Shown one piece after another: positions 1-12,500 of a stretch of DNA of 64,000 nt; positions within the stretch are counted from its first letter, which is position 1, and every line of letters starts with the position of its first letter. The stretch lies in contig JACDOX010000302.1 of assembly GCA_014549065.1 (NCBI GenBank), forward strand, positions 1 to 64,000, written 5' to 3'. The stretch is from Cardinalis cardinalis. Lineage: Eukaryota; Chordata; Aves; Passeriformes; Cardinalidae. Position numbers and translations under genes: made by a program. The notes beneath the pieces are model-generated. The model saw only the letters and a program-made list of their open reading frames with translations, searched no databases and had not been told where the DNA came from.

Positions 1-3000
1 CAGCCTGCCCTAAACCCAGCCCCACAGAGCCTGCAGGGATTGGGATCAGTGTCAGGACTGGGATCACTGCAGATCCCCAAGGAACCCACAGACACCCAGC
101 TCAGGGGGCAGAGCTGAGCCCCAGCCTCTGCCTGACACCCCCAGGTCCTGGCACCTGCCTCCTGTGTCATCTCCACCCGGAAAAATTAAATTTAATTAAA
201 CCAAACCCCGCCTAATTTGCAGCAGTGAAGGCCTGAGACGCCCTGAAAATGTAAGGTGTGCTCAGAGGTCCATGGAAACCAGCACATACCCACCCCCCAG
301 GTAAAACAGATACTCCTGAACAGATACCCCCAGCTCCCAAATTCAGGTGGCAGGTGCTGGATTTTATTCCAAGCCAGGTTTGGATGAGGCTCCAGCCCAT
401 CCCAGCCCAGGCAGTGGGAGCAGCCCTGCCATGGGCACTCCCAGCTGCAGCTGCTGCCCCCCAACACCTGCAGCTGCTCCAGCCCAATCCCAGCTGAGCT
501 CAGGCTGAGCCCCAGGGCCTGGCAGGGACAGGAATCCAGCACTTCACAGAGCCAGGGTGCCACAAACCCACCTGGGCTGCCCCAGGAACTGCTGTCAGCC
601 AGGAAATCCCCCTGGCACTGCCCACCAGGACATGGGAGAGAGGGAAAAACTCCCCGTGGGCACAGCCACTGCTTCCCGCAGAGCTGAGACTGCTCAGGCA
701 GCCCAGGAAAAACACCACTGTGTTTTCTTCACAGCTCTTTTCACACCTCCCTGCCCTGGGCACTCTCCTTGAACCCAAACCCAGCCAGAAAGTCCCCTCT
801 GTGTCCAGCTCTGCTCCTGCACAGCCCTCCCACCCTCCCAGGACAGCTGCCAGGTTTTACACGGGGAAACTGAGGCACGGCACAGCCACCTGACACAGCA
901 CACCCCCATCCCAGCTCCAAAATCCAGGAAAAGCTCAGTTATTATTTCTTTTTGGGGCTCTGAGCGTGGAATTGCTGCTCTACTGCAAACCCCATGGACA
1001 GAAGAGCAGCAGAGAAGGGGGGGTTGCTGCAAAGTCACATCCTTAAAGCACATTTTGGGGGAGAAAGAGGAGGAATCCAACCTGGTTTAAACCCCCTGAG
1101 TTTCAAGGCTGAGGGAATCCATGAGGACAGAGAAATATTTGTTCCCAGCAATTCTGGGATCTCTGCTGTTTATCAGACAGGACCTGGTCAGGGACAAGTG
1201 GCAATAAAAGCACTTCAGAGGCCTTGAGCCCACCACCCCCAAACACAGAACAATCCCTGCCAGGGGCCAAGGACACTCTGAAGGTCACTCACACTCCACA
1301 GGCACCATGCCTTGGGATTATCCTGCCTCAGGATGGGGGAAACCTGTGGGAACAGCCCAGGAAACCCACCCCAGCTGCTGGGCAGAGGGACAGACCCACC
1401 AGGGACAGACAGAATGCCAAAACGGAACCAGGCGGCCTCTAAACCATCACCTGATCTGCCTGCAGGGAATTAAACACCACACTCAGCAATCAGCTGTTAA
1501 TTGCCCTCCTAGGAGCACCTGAGGGCTCCTGGAAGCGACCAGAGAGCCCAAAAATGGATGCTCAGATCCCACGAGGAAGACTCAGCTCCTTCCTCCTCCT
1601 CCTCCTCCCAACAGCCTCCTCAGAGCCTGGGCTGCTCCAAGCTGCAATCAATTGCTCAGCTTATCAAAGGCTGTTTCCTGAGCAAGATCTAACCTTGACA
1701 AAGCAGGCCCTGGTTATAAATGTTACCTTTGATCAATACCTGTCACAAATGCATTGGAATTAATTGGTTAAACCTTGTATCTTAAGTCACATTTATTGCT
1801 TCCTGCACGGCTCTGCTCTCAGCACGCCAACAAAGACAGGGAAAAAATGGATTTCTTTTGGAGCACAGCATCCATGGTGTCCCTGGGCACAGCAGAGCAA
1901 GGCAACCGAGCTGCTGGAGGATTTCCAGTGAGCTGGAGCAGGGGGGAGTGTCCCAGCTGGAGCATCTCCCCCCAGTGACAGCCCCAGCCACGCTGCAGAT
2001 CAGGGCTCTGACACCATGCATGGAGGGAGAGCACCTGCCAGCACTTCTGCCATTCTCTAGAAATGGAAAATAAATCAATTTTCATTATAAAAAAGCACAG
2101 TACCAGCATCACTGCAAACCCCTTGGAAACAGCTCCCTGTCTCCTGCCTCCCTGTGCTGCAAGAGAAAAGCTGCAGAGTCCCTCTGAGCCAGCAAAACCC
2201 TCCCAACCTGGGGAAAAACCCTGCAAAACAAAAACTCACATATCTCACTGAATAAAAGACCAGAGAGGGCTTTGCCAGCTGGGAGGGCAGGAACATTTTG
2301 TCCCATGCATGTGCAAATTCTCCCCTTTTTTCTGCTGCTGCAAGGAGCCAGACACCAAACACAAATTCCTGGAAAACACGAGGAGGAGCAGGGGGAAGCT
2401 GAGGAGCACCACAGCGGCTGTGGCTGTAAATCTCAGTGAATCTCTGCACCCAAGGAGCATTTTCCCCCCAAAAAAACCTGCTCTTCCAAGCTGCTAAAAA
2501 CACTTGGCTGCTTGAGGAGGGCTGCTGCCTTGGAACGCGTGGCGGTGTCTGGAGAGCAGCAAACGCTCTCTGAGCACACGCCAAGAAGTCCTTGACAGCT
2601 GTTAGTACCTCCAGGCTCTGCATTTAAAACAAGCCTTCAACCTGAATTACCTCCTGGCATGCACAAGGAAAATACAGCCAGTTTAATTATATTTTATTCC
2701 TCGATGTCTGACTGTTTGAGCTCCTGTTTGATGACCCACGTGAAGAGGCTGCAGCAGGGAGCAGAGAGGGAAAAGTGGAGCCACTGGAAGGGAAAAAAAA
2801 AAGATCTTTCTGCAGTTTTGGGGTTTTTTTGGGGCTTTTTTGTGAGCCATTAACATTTTTTATTTCAAAAGGCAAATAAAGACCACTGGGGTTGTGACAG
2901 GGGTTTAATGCCAAACAAGCAACTTTGCAAATCCTTCGTTATCTTGCCTCAAGCCCTTATCTGATTTTCCAAGAGATTAAGAAATCTTGACATAGCATTT

Positions 3001-5056
3001 ATTGCCCCAGCTAAATCCCCACCAGACAACCTGCTCTTTCAGTTAGCTGGAGGTTACAAAACCACCTTACACAAGGGTTCCAGCATTTCACCTTAAAACC
3101 AGTGACCTTCCTGAACTTTGATGAAATGTGATGTTTTTGTGCTACAGAGTGAGCTCTGCATTCCAGGTTTTACACCCTGCTGCTTGCCCTCTTTCCATGT
3201 NAAGCTTCCCTGGAGCCCCCTGGGATAGTGGAAGGTGTCCCTGCCCATGGGGGTTGCAATGGGATGGTTTATAAGGGCCCTTCCAACCCAAACCACCTGG
3301 GATTCCATAATTCTGTTAACCATGGATGTGATGCTCTGGCATCTCCAAACCCTCAGCTCCTTCACATTCCCCTTCCCTCCTCCATCCATCACTGTGTTCC
3401 AGCCCTCAAATCCCCGCTAATCAAATCCCCAGCTCAACACTTCCAAGTCTGGACATCTTCCTATTTTAATTTAATTTTTTTTAAAGGAAAAGCCTGAAGG
3501 TGAATCTCCTGGAGGACAGCTCCATGAACAGCCCCGCTCTGAAGCAGGGCTGGGTACAAAGTTCCCACAGCATCCCTGGCAGCCAGGAGGTGACAGAGCT
3601 GTTCCCACAGTGACCCTGGATCCCCCCACGCTCCAGCACCTTCCCCTCCTGGGATTTTCTTCCTCGTTAAGGAAACATGCTCGGCAATAAATAAACCCAG
3701 AATAGCAGCGGAGCAAAACACAGTCCAGACACCCAGCAAAACAAATGACAGCCCTGCAGACACACTCGGGTCCCAGCGAGGGGACAAACACCAGCTGCTG
3801 TGGGCACACGTGTCTGACACAGCACAGGACACCGGGGAGCAGCCCCACACATCTGCAAACCCAATCAATCAATCAATCAATCATCGATACAGGAGTGATC
3901 GCCCTGGGGCACATTCAAATCAAAACACAAAGCCTCACAGCACTGCTGGTTTTTAAACCCACGCTGCGTTTTGGCCAGGAAAGGTTGGGAAAGGAAGGAA
4001 ACTCACGTGAACGCCGAAGGAAAACACAAGTTGCATTGATTTCTTTCCCAAATGAAAAGAGTCCAGAACAAAATCCAAGATAAGGGCGCTGCTGGAAGCG
4101 GCAATATTGGAAATAACTTTCTGGAGGGGAATGGGAAGCGACAACATCCTTTGCAGCATCCTTTGCCAGGCACCCCAAGCACATCCAACAGCTGCAGGGG
4201 GGAAAGGCTTTGGAGAGCTCAGCCTTCCCTGCAAACCACAGCACCAAAACCCTGGCAAATCCCAAATTAGCAGCAGCCCCAAAGGACGGTGCACTAAGTC
4301 ACGTTGGTGCTCTCTCCTCTCCGCGAGCAGAGCCTCCGTGATAGACAATGAAAAAAGGGAAAAGTTTGGCTTTTCCCGAGCATTTCTTTATCAACCCCGC
4401 TTAGCAACGCCACCGGTGTCAAGCCTTGGTTTCCATGAATTTTGGACCATTTATTCCCAGCGCAGTCAGCTGTGCACAGCCCTTATCACCTCGGCTAGGG
4501 AAACACAACCCTGGAGATTGCACAGGTCTCCTTTAGCTCCAAACACCCACGATGACTATTTAAGATGACTAAAACTTATTTCCTCCCTCAGAGGAAACTT
4601 CCTAAATGTCAAATAAGCCCCTGCAAGGCACAGCTGACCGACGCACCACAGGGATCCCGAGAAAACACTTCTCTTGAGCATCTTTATCCCCAACCCAGCG
4701 CCACCAGGTTTCTGAGGGGGCTGTGCAGATGCTCCCGGCAGGACCGAACCCTGTTCGAACACCAGGAACGCCCAGCCTCCCGAGCAGCCCCATCCCGCTC
4801 CCGGGGACAGAGATGCTATTTTTAACCTCGATAAGAAGCGGCTCAAAAAAATAAATAAATAAATAAACCCAAAATCGACCCCGCTCCTCGCTCGGGCACC
4901 TTCCCCCCGCTCCAGGGGCTCGGTGGCCGGGAGCAGCCGGGGCCGGGCATCCCCCGAGCGGTGTCAGCGCCCGGCCGGGCCGGGAGCGGCCCCGTGAGGG
5001 GAGAGGCGGCCTCGTGAGGGGAGCGGCGGCCCCCGCCCCGCCGGTACCGCCGGTAC
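1..5056 (-). other. DHRS11: Part of DHRS11 intron 1 (no further exon seen)
   Basis: This stretch follows the splice donor of DHRS11 exon 1 in the minus direction. I looked for the rest of the short-chain dehydrogenase (the NNAG and YxxxK parts) on the minus strand and found none, so exon 2 must lie left of base 1. The short open frames here lack family motifs and are not supported as genes. A CR1 fragment sits near 3.2-3.3 kb, with short CAAT and AAAT microsatellites near 3.87 and 4.85 kb. Otherwise I see nothing. Confidence 0.6.
3195..3318 (+). mobile_element. CR1 LINE 3'-end fragment
   Basis: The segment has the typical CR1 3' wording: a 'tgcccatgggggttgcaatg' stretch, then 'cccttccaacccaaacca', then a degenerate ATTC-type end near 3305-3316. 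This is the sense 3' end of the chicken repeat 1 family, the dominant LINE of birds. It is truncated at its 5' end, as most CR1 copies are, and lies in DHRS11 intron 1. Confidence 0.75.
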
Positions 5057-5350
5057 CTCGATCTTGTCGACGCTGCGGGCGCATCCCACCACCTTCATGC
5101 CGTGCTGCACCAGCGCCCTCGCCACGGCCGCGCCGATGCCCACGGAGGCGCCGGTGACCAGCGCGACGCGGCCGGTCCAGCGCTCCATGGCCCCGGCCCG
5201 GCCCCGCCACAGCCGCCGCGCACAAAGCGCCGCCCGCCCGCCGGCCCCGCCCCGCGGACACGCCCAGGGACACGCCCCCGGCCCCGGGGACACGGCACGC
5301 CCACGGGGACACGCCCACGGGGACACGCCCTCCGTGCGCTGGGTTTGAGG
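4890..5350 (-). promoter_or_regulatory. DHRS11: CpG-island promoter and 5' end of DHRS11
   Basis: The GC- and CpG-rich block surrounds the first coding exon of DHRS11 and ends about 160 bases upstream of its ATG. Upstream, at 5255-5335, short near-repeats of 'cacgcccacgggga' are present. No TATA box was seen at a sensible distance, which fits a CpG-island housekeeping promoter. The exact transcription start cannot be placed by eye. Confidence 0.6.
5057..5188 (-). CDS. DHRS11: DHRS11, first coding exon (SDR-family dehydrogenase/reductase), partial gene
   Basis: This 132-base exon encodes 44 residues beginning MERWTGRVALVTGAS, followed by GIGAAVARALVQHG and VVGCAR. The TGASVGIG segment (about residues 12-19) is the glycine-rich NAD(P)-binding motif of classical short-chain dehydrogenases. 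The exon ends ...DKIE and is followed directly by a GT donor (phase 0), the same place as I recall for human DHRS11. The start is the ATG at 5188 in a strong Kozak context (GGCCATGG). Human DHRS11 carries a few extra N-terminal residues that are not used here. Family knowledge: DHRS11 is an NADP(H)-dependent 3-keto/17-beta-hydroxysteroid and carbonyl reductase of about 260 aa. The catalytic residues are in exons outside the window. GGNBP2 lies about 1 kb upstream in the same orientation. Confidence 0.93.
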
Positions 5351-5397
5351 GGCTCGGCTCCAGGTGGGAGCGGGGTTTGGCGGTTTCGTTCCCCAGC

Positions 5398-5575
5398 GTG
5401 GAAAGCCACGGGAAGGATGAGTGGAGCAGGATCCAGGAGCCACGGGAAGGATGAGTGGAGCAGGATCCAGGAACCACGGAAGGGATGAGGGAAGCAGCAT
5501 CCACAGGAAGGACTCATGGAGCAGGATTCCAGGAGCCACGGGAAGGATGAGTGGNGTAGGATCCAGCAGCCAAGC
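5398..5575. repeat. Minisatellite, ~35-bp unit, between GGNBP2 and DHRS11
   Basis: About five imperfect copies of a ~35-base unit built on 'ccacgggaaggatgagtgga' followed by 'gcaggatccagga' run head to tail. Later copies carry substitutions and a single N. The array lies in the short gap between the GGNBP2 poly(A) site and the DHRS11 CpG island, so it belongs to the DHRS11 upstream region. Confidence 0.85.
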
Positions 5576-6139
5576 AGGGTTTGGAGAGGGATGAAATGGG
5601 TGTGGAGAGAGCAGAGGGTGAGCAGAGTGAGGAAGGGAGTGTTATCCCCCTCCCCAGGGCCAAGGATGCTCAAATAATTGCCAGAAATGTGTGAGGAAAT
5701 GGATTCATCGGAACAGAAGAGGAAGAGTGACAGGTATTGAATTGATTAAAGAAAAGGGTGGGNTTTAACCCAAAACGGCCCAAGCCGCACCCTGCAAATC
5801 CAACCCCCTCCCCAAAACGTGCTGCCCTTGGGCACAGCCCTCAGGCCAGGATTTCCAGCTCGTGGCCATCCCTTATCCCAGCTCCTGGAAGCAGAACAGG
5901 CACCTGATGNTCAGCAGTGCTAGGCTGGGACCGTGCCATGGACAGAGCTGGGCCCTCACGGTCCCTGCTTGGCTGGCAGCAGCTCCACATCCCCAAACCA
6001 CAGCCCGGGAGGAGCACAGAGCCTGGTTTTCAAGGATCTGTCCTTTTCCAGCCCAGCTTTCCTCACCTCACCCCCACCTCCACCCACCTGAACCGCAGGA
6101 ATGGAGCACTCAGAGTACAAACATAGACACTCACCTTTA

Positions 6140-6587
6140 CTATGCATATTAATAAATATTCTTTATTTAAATTTTTGCACATTGCGCTTTAACATATTAC
6201 ATCCAAAACATTTTGCAAATGGATGTCTACTTTGTAAAATCTTATATTCAGCTCCTTGTCATTCTGTACAGAATTATAGGTACAACATTACTTTGCCACT
6301 AGTTTGCTTTTTGTAAGTCTCACAGGAAGAGAAACATTGAATGAAAAGAGATGGCTTAAATTAGAAGAGAGGCTTGCACAGCTACTCAACTAAAGATACA
6401 AGCCTGGAGAAAGAACAAAATTAAGGAAATCACCTCCACCAGCCTCCCCCTGGAAAAAAAAAAACCAAGAAAAAAAAAATCACATTAATTTAAGATTAAA
6501 TTTTGCCGTAAGTCACTAAATTAAGTTTGGAAGGAGAAGGCGCAGTAGTCATCTCGAGTTTCAGTGACAGACAGAGTTGGANTGGGT
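6140..6587 (-). promoter_or_regulatory. GGNBP2: GGNBP2 3' UTR with AATAAA poly(A) signal
   Basis: On the minus strand the GGNBP2 stop codon (6588-6590) is followed by an A/T-rich untranslated region. A canonical AATAAA hexamer is read on the minus strand at 6167-6162. Cleavage would fall around 6140-6150. A second AT-rich stretch near 6440-6500 reads as poly(T) on the transcript strand. Confidence 0.65.
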
Positions 6588-9500
6588 TCAGTTGGCTCCA
6601 GCTGTTGCCAGCCAGCTGTTGCAGACGGGCCCCTTGTGGTCGTTGAGGCGACAGTACTTGTTGAACTTCTCCTTCAGGTGCTGCCGGTACTGCTCCCGGT
6701 TGCTGTAGAAAGACTTGTTGTTTGCCATGAATGANTGGATTTCATCCTGGGAGATGAACAGTTCCTCATCAGAAGTGCACTCTGACTCATCCTGCAATGA
6801 GAAGGGGGATTTCAGAGCTCCTGCACTGCCCTCCTGTGCAGCACATCTGACCCCAGCCCAAAGCCCAGCTGGCTGATCCAGACACCCCACTCACACAGGG
6901 CTCTGCTGCTTTGGGTGAGAAGCAGCCAATTCGGTCATTTAATGGATCCAAATTTGCTTCAGTCTTACCACATTCCCATGGGAAGAAGATGGATTTTATT
7001 AGAGGGTTTTGAGGAAAAAGTGGGGAAAGAAAAAGGGAAAAAAAAGAGGGGGACAAGAGAGAAAATAGAGGGGTGGAAAGATGGAAAAAGAAAGGAAAAA
7101 AGCAGTGAAAGAGAGCAAAGGATCTAAATAAGTGGAAGGAGAAGGAAAGGAAAGGAGAGAGATGAAAGCTGCCCAAGGAGCCTGCAGTGGGAAGCCACAT
7201 TTGAGGCCTGAAGGCAGCAATAATGCCCACTTCATGTTACGGAATAATGCAACCCTTGACAATGAGCACTTGCAACACAAGTTCTGTCACCGCATTCCAG
7301 CAACCATTTCTCCTCCTCTGCAAAGCATTCAATTATAAACTTCTCAGGGAACNTGCACAAGGGACTGAACTGAACACTGGGACTCAATTCCTCACTGGGA
7401 GTTGAGTTCTCAGCCCTGAAGATTAAAGCGAGATGCTACAACCCAAAACTCAAATGCAGCAGTTACTTACAAGGAGTTCCACTAAGCTTTTGGCACCTTT
7501 TCCAGTATCAGGGACAAGTGACATTTCTGTAGGTTCTGCAAACTGTGACACATTTTTCATATGCTCAAACCAAGGCAACTGCTGGCCGCTTTTGTCTGCG
7601 CTACAGCAGCTCTCAGCGTGTGTGTCTTTGGTCTTGTCGCGGTGAAACTCTGTGTGCGTGAGATTTCCTGAGCTCTCTCTGCTACCTGCATCTGCCAGAC
7701 AGCTCCCAAGCTTCTGAATCTGGAATGGAAAAGAGCCTGCAATCAACTGCCAGCAGTGCTTCATGTGGAATATTCGAGTTTGAGACGGAAGCAGAGGGAA
7801 AAGGGAAGGTTCAAAGGTGAGCGAGGGTGGATATTTACACTTAAACATGTGCCTGGGGAGCTGGAGGGTGGCACATTCACTGAGAGTGAGTAAAAGTGCA
7901 CGTGCTTAGGAACACAGAAGAGACTCCACCACAACCTACTCTAGAGGAAGGACCTCAATTCCAAACCTTGGGATGACAAGGGAACAGGAGATCCCTGCTG
8001 TCCCATTTTCAGCACAAATCTCAACCATAATTTAAAATCCTTCTGTAACTACTTTCAAATGTAAGCACTTAGAGAACCATCTGGCAGAGCCATGTTCCTT
8101 ACGTGGTCATTCTCACACTTCAAAGCTTTACTTTTCTTTTTCTTCTTTTTGTTTTTGCCTTTTGTGTTGCTCTCCTCTGCATTAGCCCAGCACTCCACAC
8201 AGCTGTCTCCATCCTCCTCCTTGTCATCGCAGCGATGGACGCAGGCATCGTCACCTGCAAAACACAGCCAAGTTTCTTTTGAGATGCTGCAGCTCTGGGG
8301 GCATCAAAGCATCATCATCTTCTTCCCAAACCTACCATTTTCATCATGGTTGCAGATGCCCTCAGTGCAGGCCACGTCCGAGCCCTCCCGGGACCCCGTT
8401 TCGCTGCCCTCCATGCTCGAGGAATAGCCACAGTCGCTGCCAGTACAGTGTGGAGATAAACCTGAGACAGAGGCCAAAATTACTGCCATCTGTAGGAACT
8501 GCTGCACATTCTTGAGTTATGCCTCTAACAAGAGAGAATTCAGAGAACCCCAGACAGGTTTGGGTAGGAAAGGTCCCTAAAAGTCCCCTCATTCCACCTC
8601 CCTGCCATGGGCAGGGACTCTTTCTCAAAAATAGGTGACCACTGTTCACCCCATAAATGGCAAATAGTCTTTAAAAATGAAAAATACTGACATTTAACCT
8701 ACCTTTCTTGATTTTAGGTGAGCCTAATAGGGTACCACTACTAGGACAAGTGCAAGAAGTGCTTTCATTAGTAACAATTACTTCTACACAGTTGTTGGCT
8801 TCTTCGGTGCTACCACAGGCTTTGCAGCTGCTTTCCATGAAGTTTGAGTTCTCCTTCAAACAGAAACAAAAAACATTGCAGGCACTGAAAGCAGCTCAGC
8901 CAGCCCTTTTGTAAAGGATACTCTTTCCACGAGAAAAACCAGCTGACACTGACTGATAACAACATTGCTTAGAATTCTTCATGAGTACAACACAACTAAA
9001 AACCCCAACCAATCCACCTTGACCCACAGTCACAGCCCATTAAGGCCAGCCAAGAGATCCTGAATAATAATTGCACTTAAAGGTTCCCCCTCTCCAAAAT
9101 CCAATGGTAATTGGCTACAAGCAGCACCTGAATCCCCAGGTCCTGGCATAACCTGAACCTCAGATTTATGACTTAAAAAAAACCCCACAAGCTGAGGAGT
9201 CACAGGTTTACAAAGACTCTGCTCATCTGAAAGAGCATTAAATTCCACCAGGGACCAAAATACAAGAAAATCCCTCAAGAATTCTACCATGGAACAGTGA
9301 GCTGATGGATGAAGCCCCAAAAAGCCACAGCTACCCATGTTTACCTTTGCCTGATTGATTTCCTTCTCTTCTGCTGCCTGCAGAGGAGCAGGGATCTCAC
9401 ACACACATTTATTTTTCCTTCTGTTCTTCCGCTTTTGGCGTTTCTTCTCTTGTTTAAGCTCTCTCACTCTCTCTTCTTCTGAAAACTCTTCACAGAGCTG

Positions 9501-12500
9501 CTCCAATCGACTAATGCCCTGCACTTTTTCCACAGCCATCTGTTTACAAGAGGTTAGATCCAGTCACAGAAGTCATCACCATTCAAGCTTTTTCATTTAT
9601 AAAACAGGAGGAGGAAAACAGCCAGGAGTAAAAGCCCAGTAAGCACCACTATTGACTACAGGAGAAAAATGCCCACCAAGATGCAGCCACTTGGTTTAGA
9701 TTGCTGGAAACTCTCATGTGGGGGAGCTCTGGCTGGCACCTATGGCCCAGATTCACATTTTTCAGTGAAGAGTTGCAGATTTTAATGCATTGTTGGATCT
9801 GTGATCTCTGATCCTATGGGAGTAAAAAAACTCCAAGAACTAACCAGCTGAAGGTTCCACTATGATCTTTCCCAAACTGATTTTTCTCCTCCTTCTCTGG
9901 TGTTTCAGAGAGAACAGTTATTATGAATGGAAGATGAACATCACAAAAAAGACATGCATGTCATATAAAACTGGTGATTAATATTAAGTACTGAGAGTTA
10001 AGCCAATATTAAGTAAAGGAGTTCTGTCTGAAGCTCAGGATCCCACAGGATCAGAGTGCATTTGGAACAAGCTGAACACAAGAGTTTGCAANCACTTTTG
10101 TAATTCAAAACCACATCCTCCATTTTTACTCATAAACCAACCAAAAACTGTTGTAGCCTGAGCTGCTTTAAATGCAATCAGGTAGAAGAACAGAATTAAT
10201 AACACAGAAGGTTCAGTGTACTGGAACAGGCAGCTTGAAAGTAAAAGCAAGCCTCAATCTTTTCTATTCCAGTTTCTTCCACATGGGAACACTCCAGTAT
10301 TGCTGTGCACGGATGCCACACAACTCAACAAGGGATTGACTGCAACACCCTTGACCCTCCCTCCAGCCCAGTGCTGAAAAGCAGAAAATGAACTAGTGAC
10401 AACAGGCCCAGCAGCTCAGACACAAGCTGGACAAAACNGGATGTTTTTACCTCAAAGCTCTTGCGTAAAGCATCGACCCCCAGGTAAAAGAGCATCTGCC
10501 ACGTCTGCTCCTCAGCCCGCAGCTTCTGCCAGATGCGGTGCAGCCTCTCGTAGAGGTGGATGCCCAGGCAGGTGAGAACCTCCTCCTGGGCTATGTCTAT
10601 TGTCTTGGCGTGCCTCTCTCTCCGTCTGGGGGAAAGGGGAACCAAAGCACTGTTAGAGCAGCTAGGAGCCAACCAAGGGATCAAAGCAGGGCTGATGTGT
10701 TCTCTGGGGGCACAGCTGCAGCTGTGTTTGCAGGAGCAGCCTGGCAGGGCTCTGCTGTGCTGCATGCAGATGCAAAATAGAAAGGAACAGGTCAAAGCCA
10801 CCACTGCGCCTTCTCACTATGCCACCTCTGGCTTCAGGTGCCATATCCTGCTCTTTCTAGGATGGATCCAGAGTTTAAATGCCAGAGATGCATTCTTTTG
10901 TGTCCTAAAATTTGCTGGAGTTCACAGCAATTATTTCACCATCNGTTAGCTCAAGCTGAATAAACACACAGGGTATTTTGTACGTTACTTACCGTGCAGA
11001 GTAAAAACATTTCAGTACTNATCTGTTCATTATTCATCTATTATCTGTCAATCTGTTAAGGTAAAACTACTATGAAAGGATTTNCCCTCCTCATTAAACA
11101 GTTATGACTGAGCTTTAAAGGTACTGAGGTTGGAACTAGATGATCTTTAAAGTCACTTCCAACTCATTCTACGATTCTCCAATACTGAGCTCAGAACTTT
11201 TCACTGGATGGTTTTAAGATGCTTTAAAAAAGGCTCAGAAATCCACAAATGGCAACAAAACTAACTTGAATACTTGGCATTTGGCAAAACTCAACCAAGG
11301 CTCTCTTTCTATTTCGCATAAGTGAACATCTCAGTGGACAAGCAGGCAGCTCTAAGGAGTGAACAACCAACTGGAAGACATTTGGTCACTCCTTCCTTCC
11401 AAAGCACAGCCGAAACCTTCGAAGCGCTCTCTCCGAGCCTACACCACTACAGATATCCACAACCACGAGTTCATCACACAGCAAAGAGGCAAAAAACCAC
11501 TTTGGGCAAAGACATTGAAGAGTCAAATAAAGAAGCAAAGCGCTAGATAGCCCACTCTAGCCAATTACATACTCATACCCTCCTGCGAACTCGGGCTCGG
11601 CCCGGCCCAAGAGGTGCGCGATGAAGTCGGTCTCGCAGCACACGTGGATGTGGCGCTCGTGGGGGCAGCAGCGCAGCCCCTCGTACAGGGCAGCACAGTA
11701 ACCCTTCTCCTTGCTGCAGTCCAGCTCCCCAATCAGGATGTTGTAGGCACGCAGCACTTTGTTCTTGCAGTCGGTGCAAAATCTGGGGGGAAAGAACAGG
11801 ATCAGGCTTGGTTCGCCCAAACGCGCTGGGTGAGCGGTGAGGTGTCTGAGCTGGGCTGTGGGAGGGCTGTGCTGCTTCAAAAATGTAATTATTATAGTAT
11901 TCTTATTAATTAGTATAGTATCTTCTGGCTATGATCCACCTAAACTGACCNTGAATTACCCCATCTATTCTACATTACTAACCTGGATATCAAACTTCTG
12001 TCCTCCGACCCATGGAGCGGAGCCCACCCAGCAAATCCTTCATTTGAAGAAATTCCCACATGAAATACAACTCAAAGATCAGATACCTCAGCAGTGAGCA
12101 AGTACTGCAAACCAGGGCAAAATCCCTCTCTCAAGTAACACATACCACATCACCTTCTAGCAATTCTTTCAAGTGTGCTCAAGTGAGTGATAAGAAACAA
12201 GGCAAAGTATCCTCTGGTGCCTGCTGTACAAGAGTGATCCTTGTTTCCACTACAAACATATTTTGAATTATTAGATTGCTGTGCTGATGGCCAAATGAGG
12301 GTTATTTATAACACAACCTACTCATTTTAAACATGTGACAGCTCATGTGTGACAGGAGTATACTTAAAATTAAAATACAAGCAAATTAAGCTCATTCTGT
12401 GTCATAAGAGGAGTAACCTTCAAGAGGCTACAAGATCTCTTGCTGGATGACTCTAAAAATGCAAGTCAGACAAGCTGCTCACATTTCAGCTCAAAGCTGG

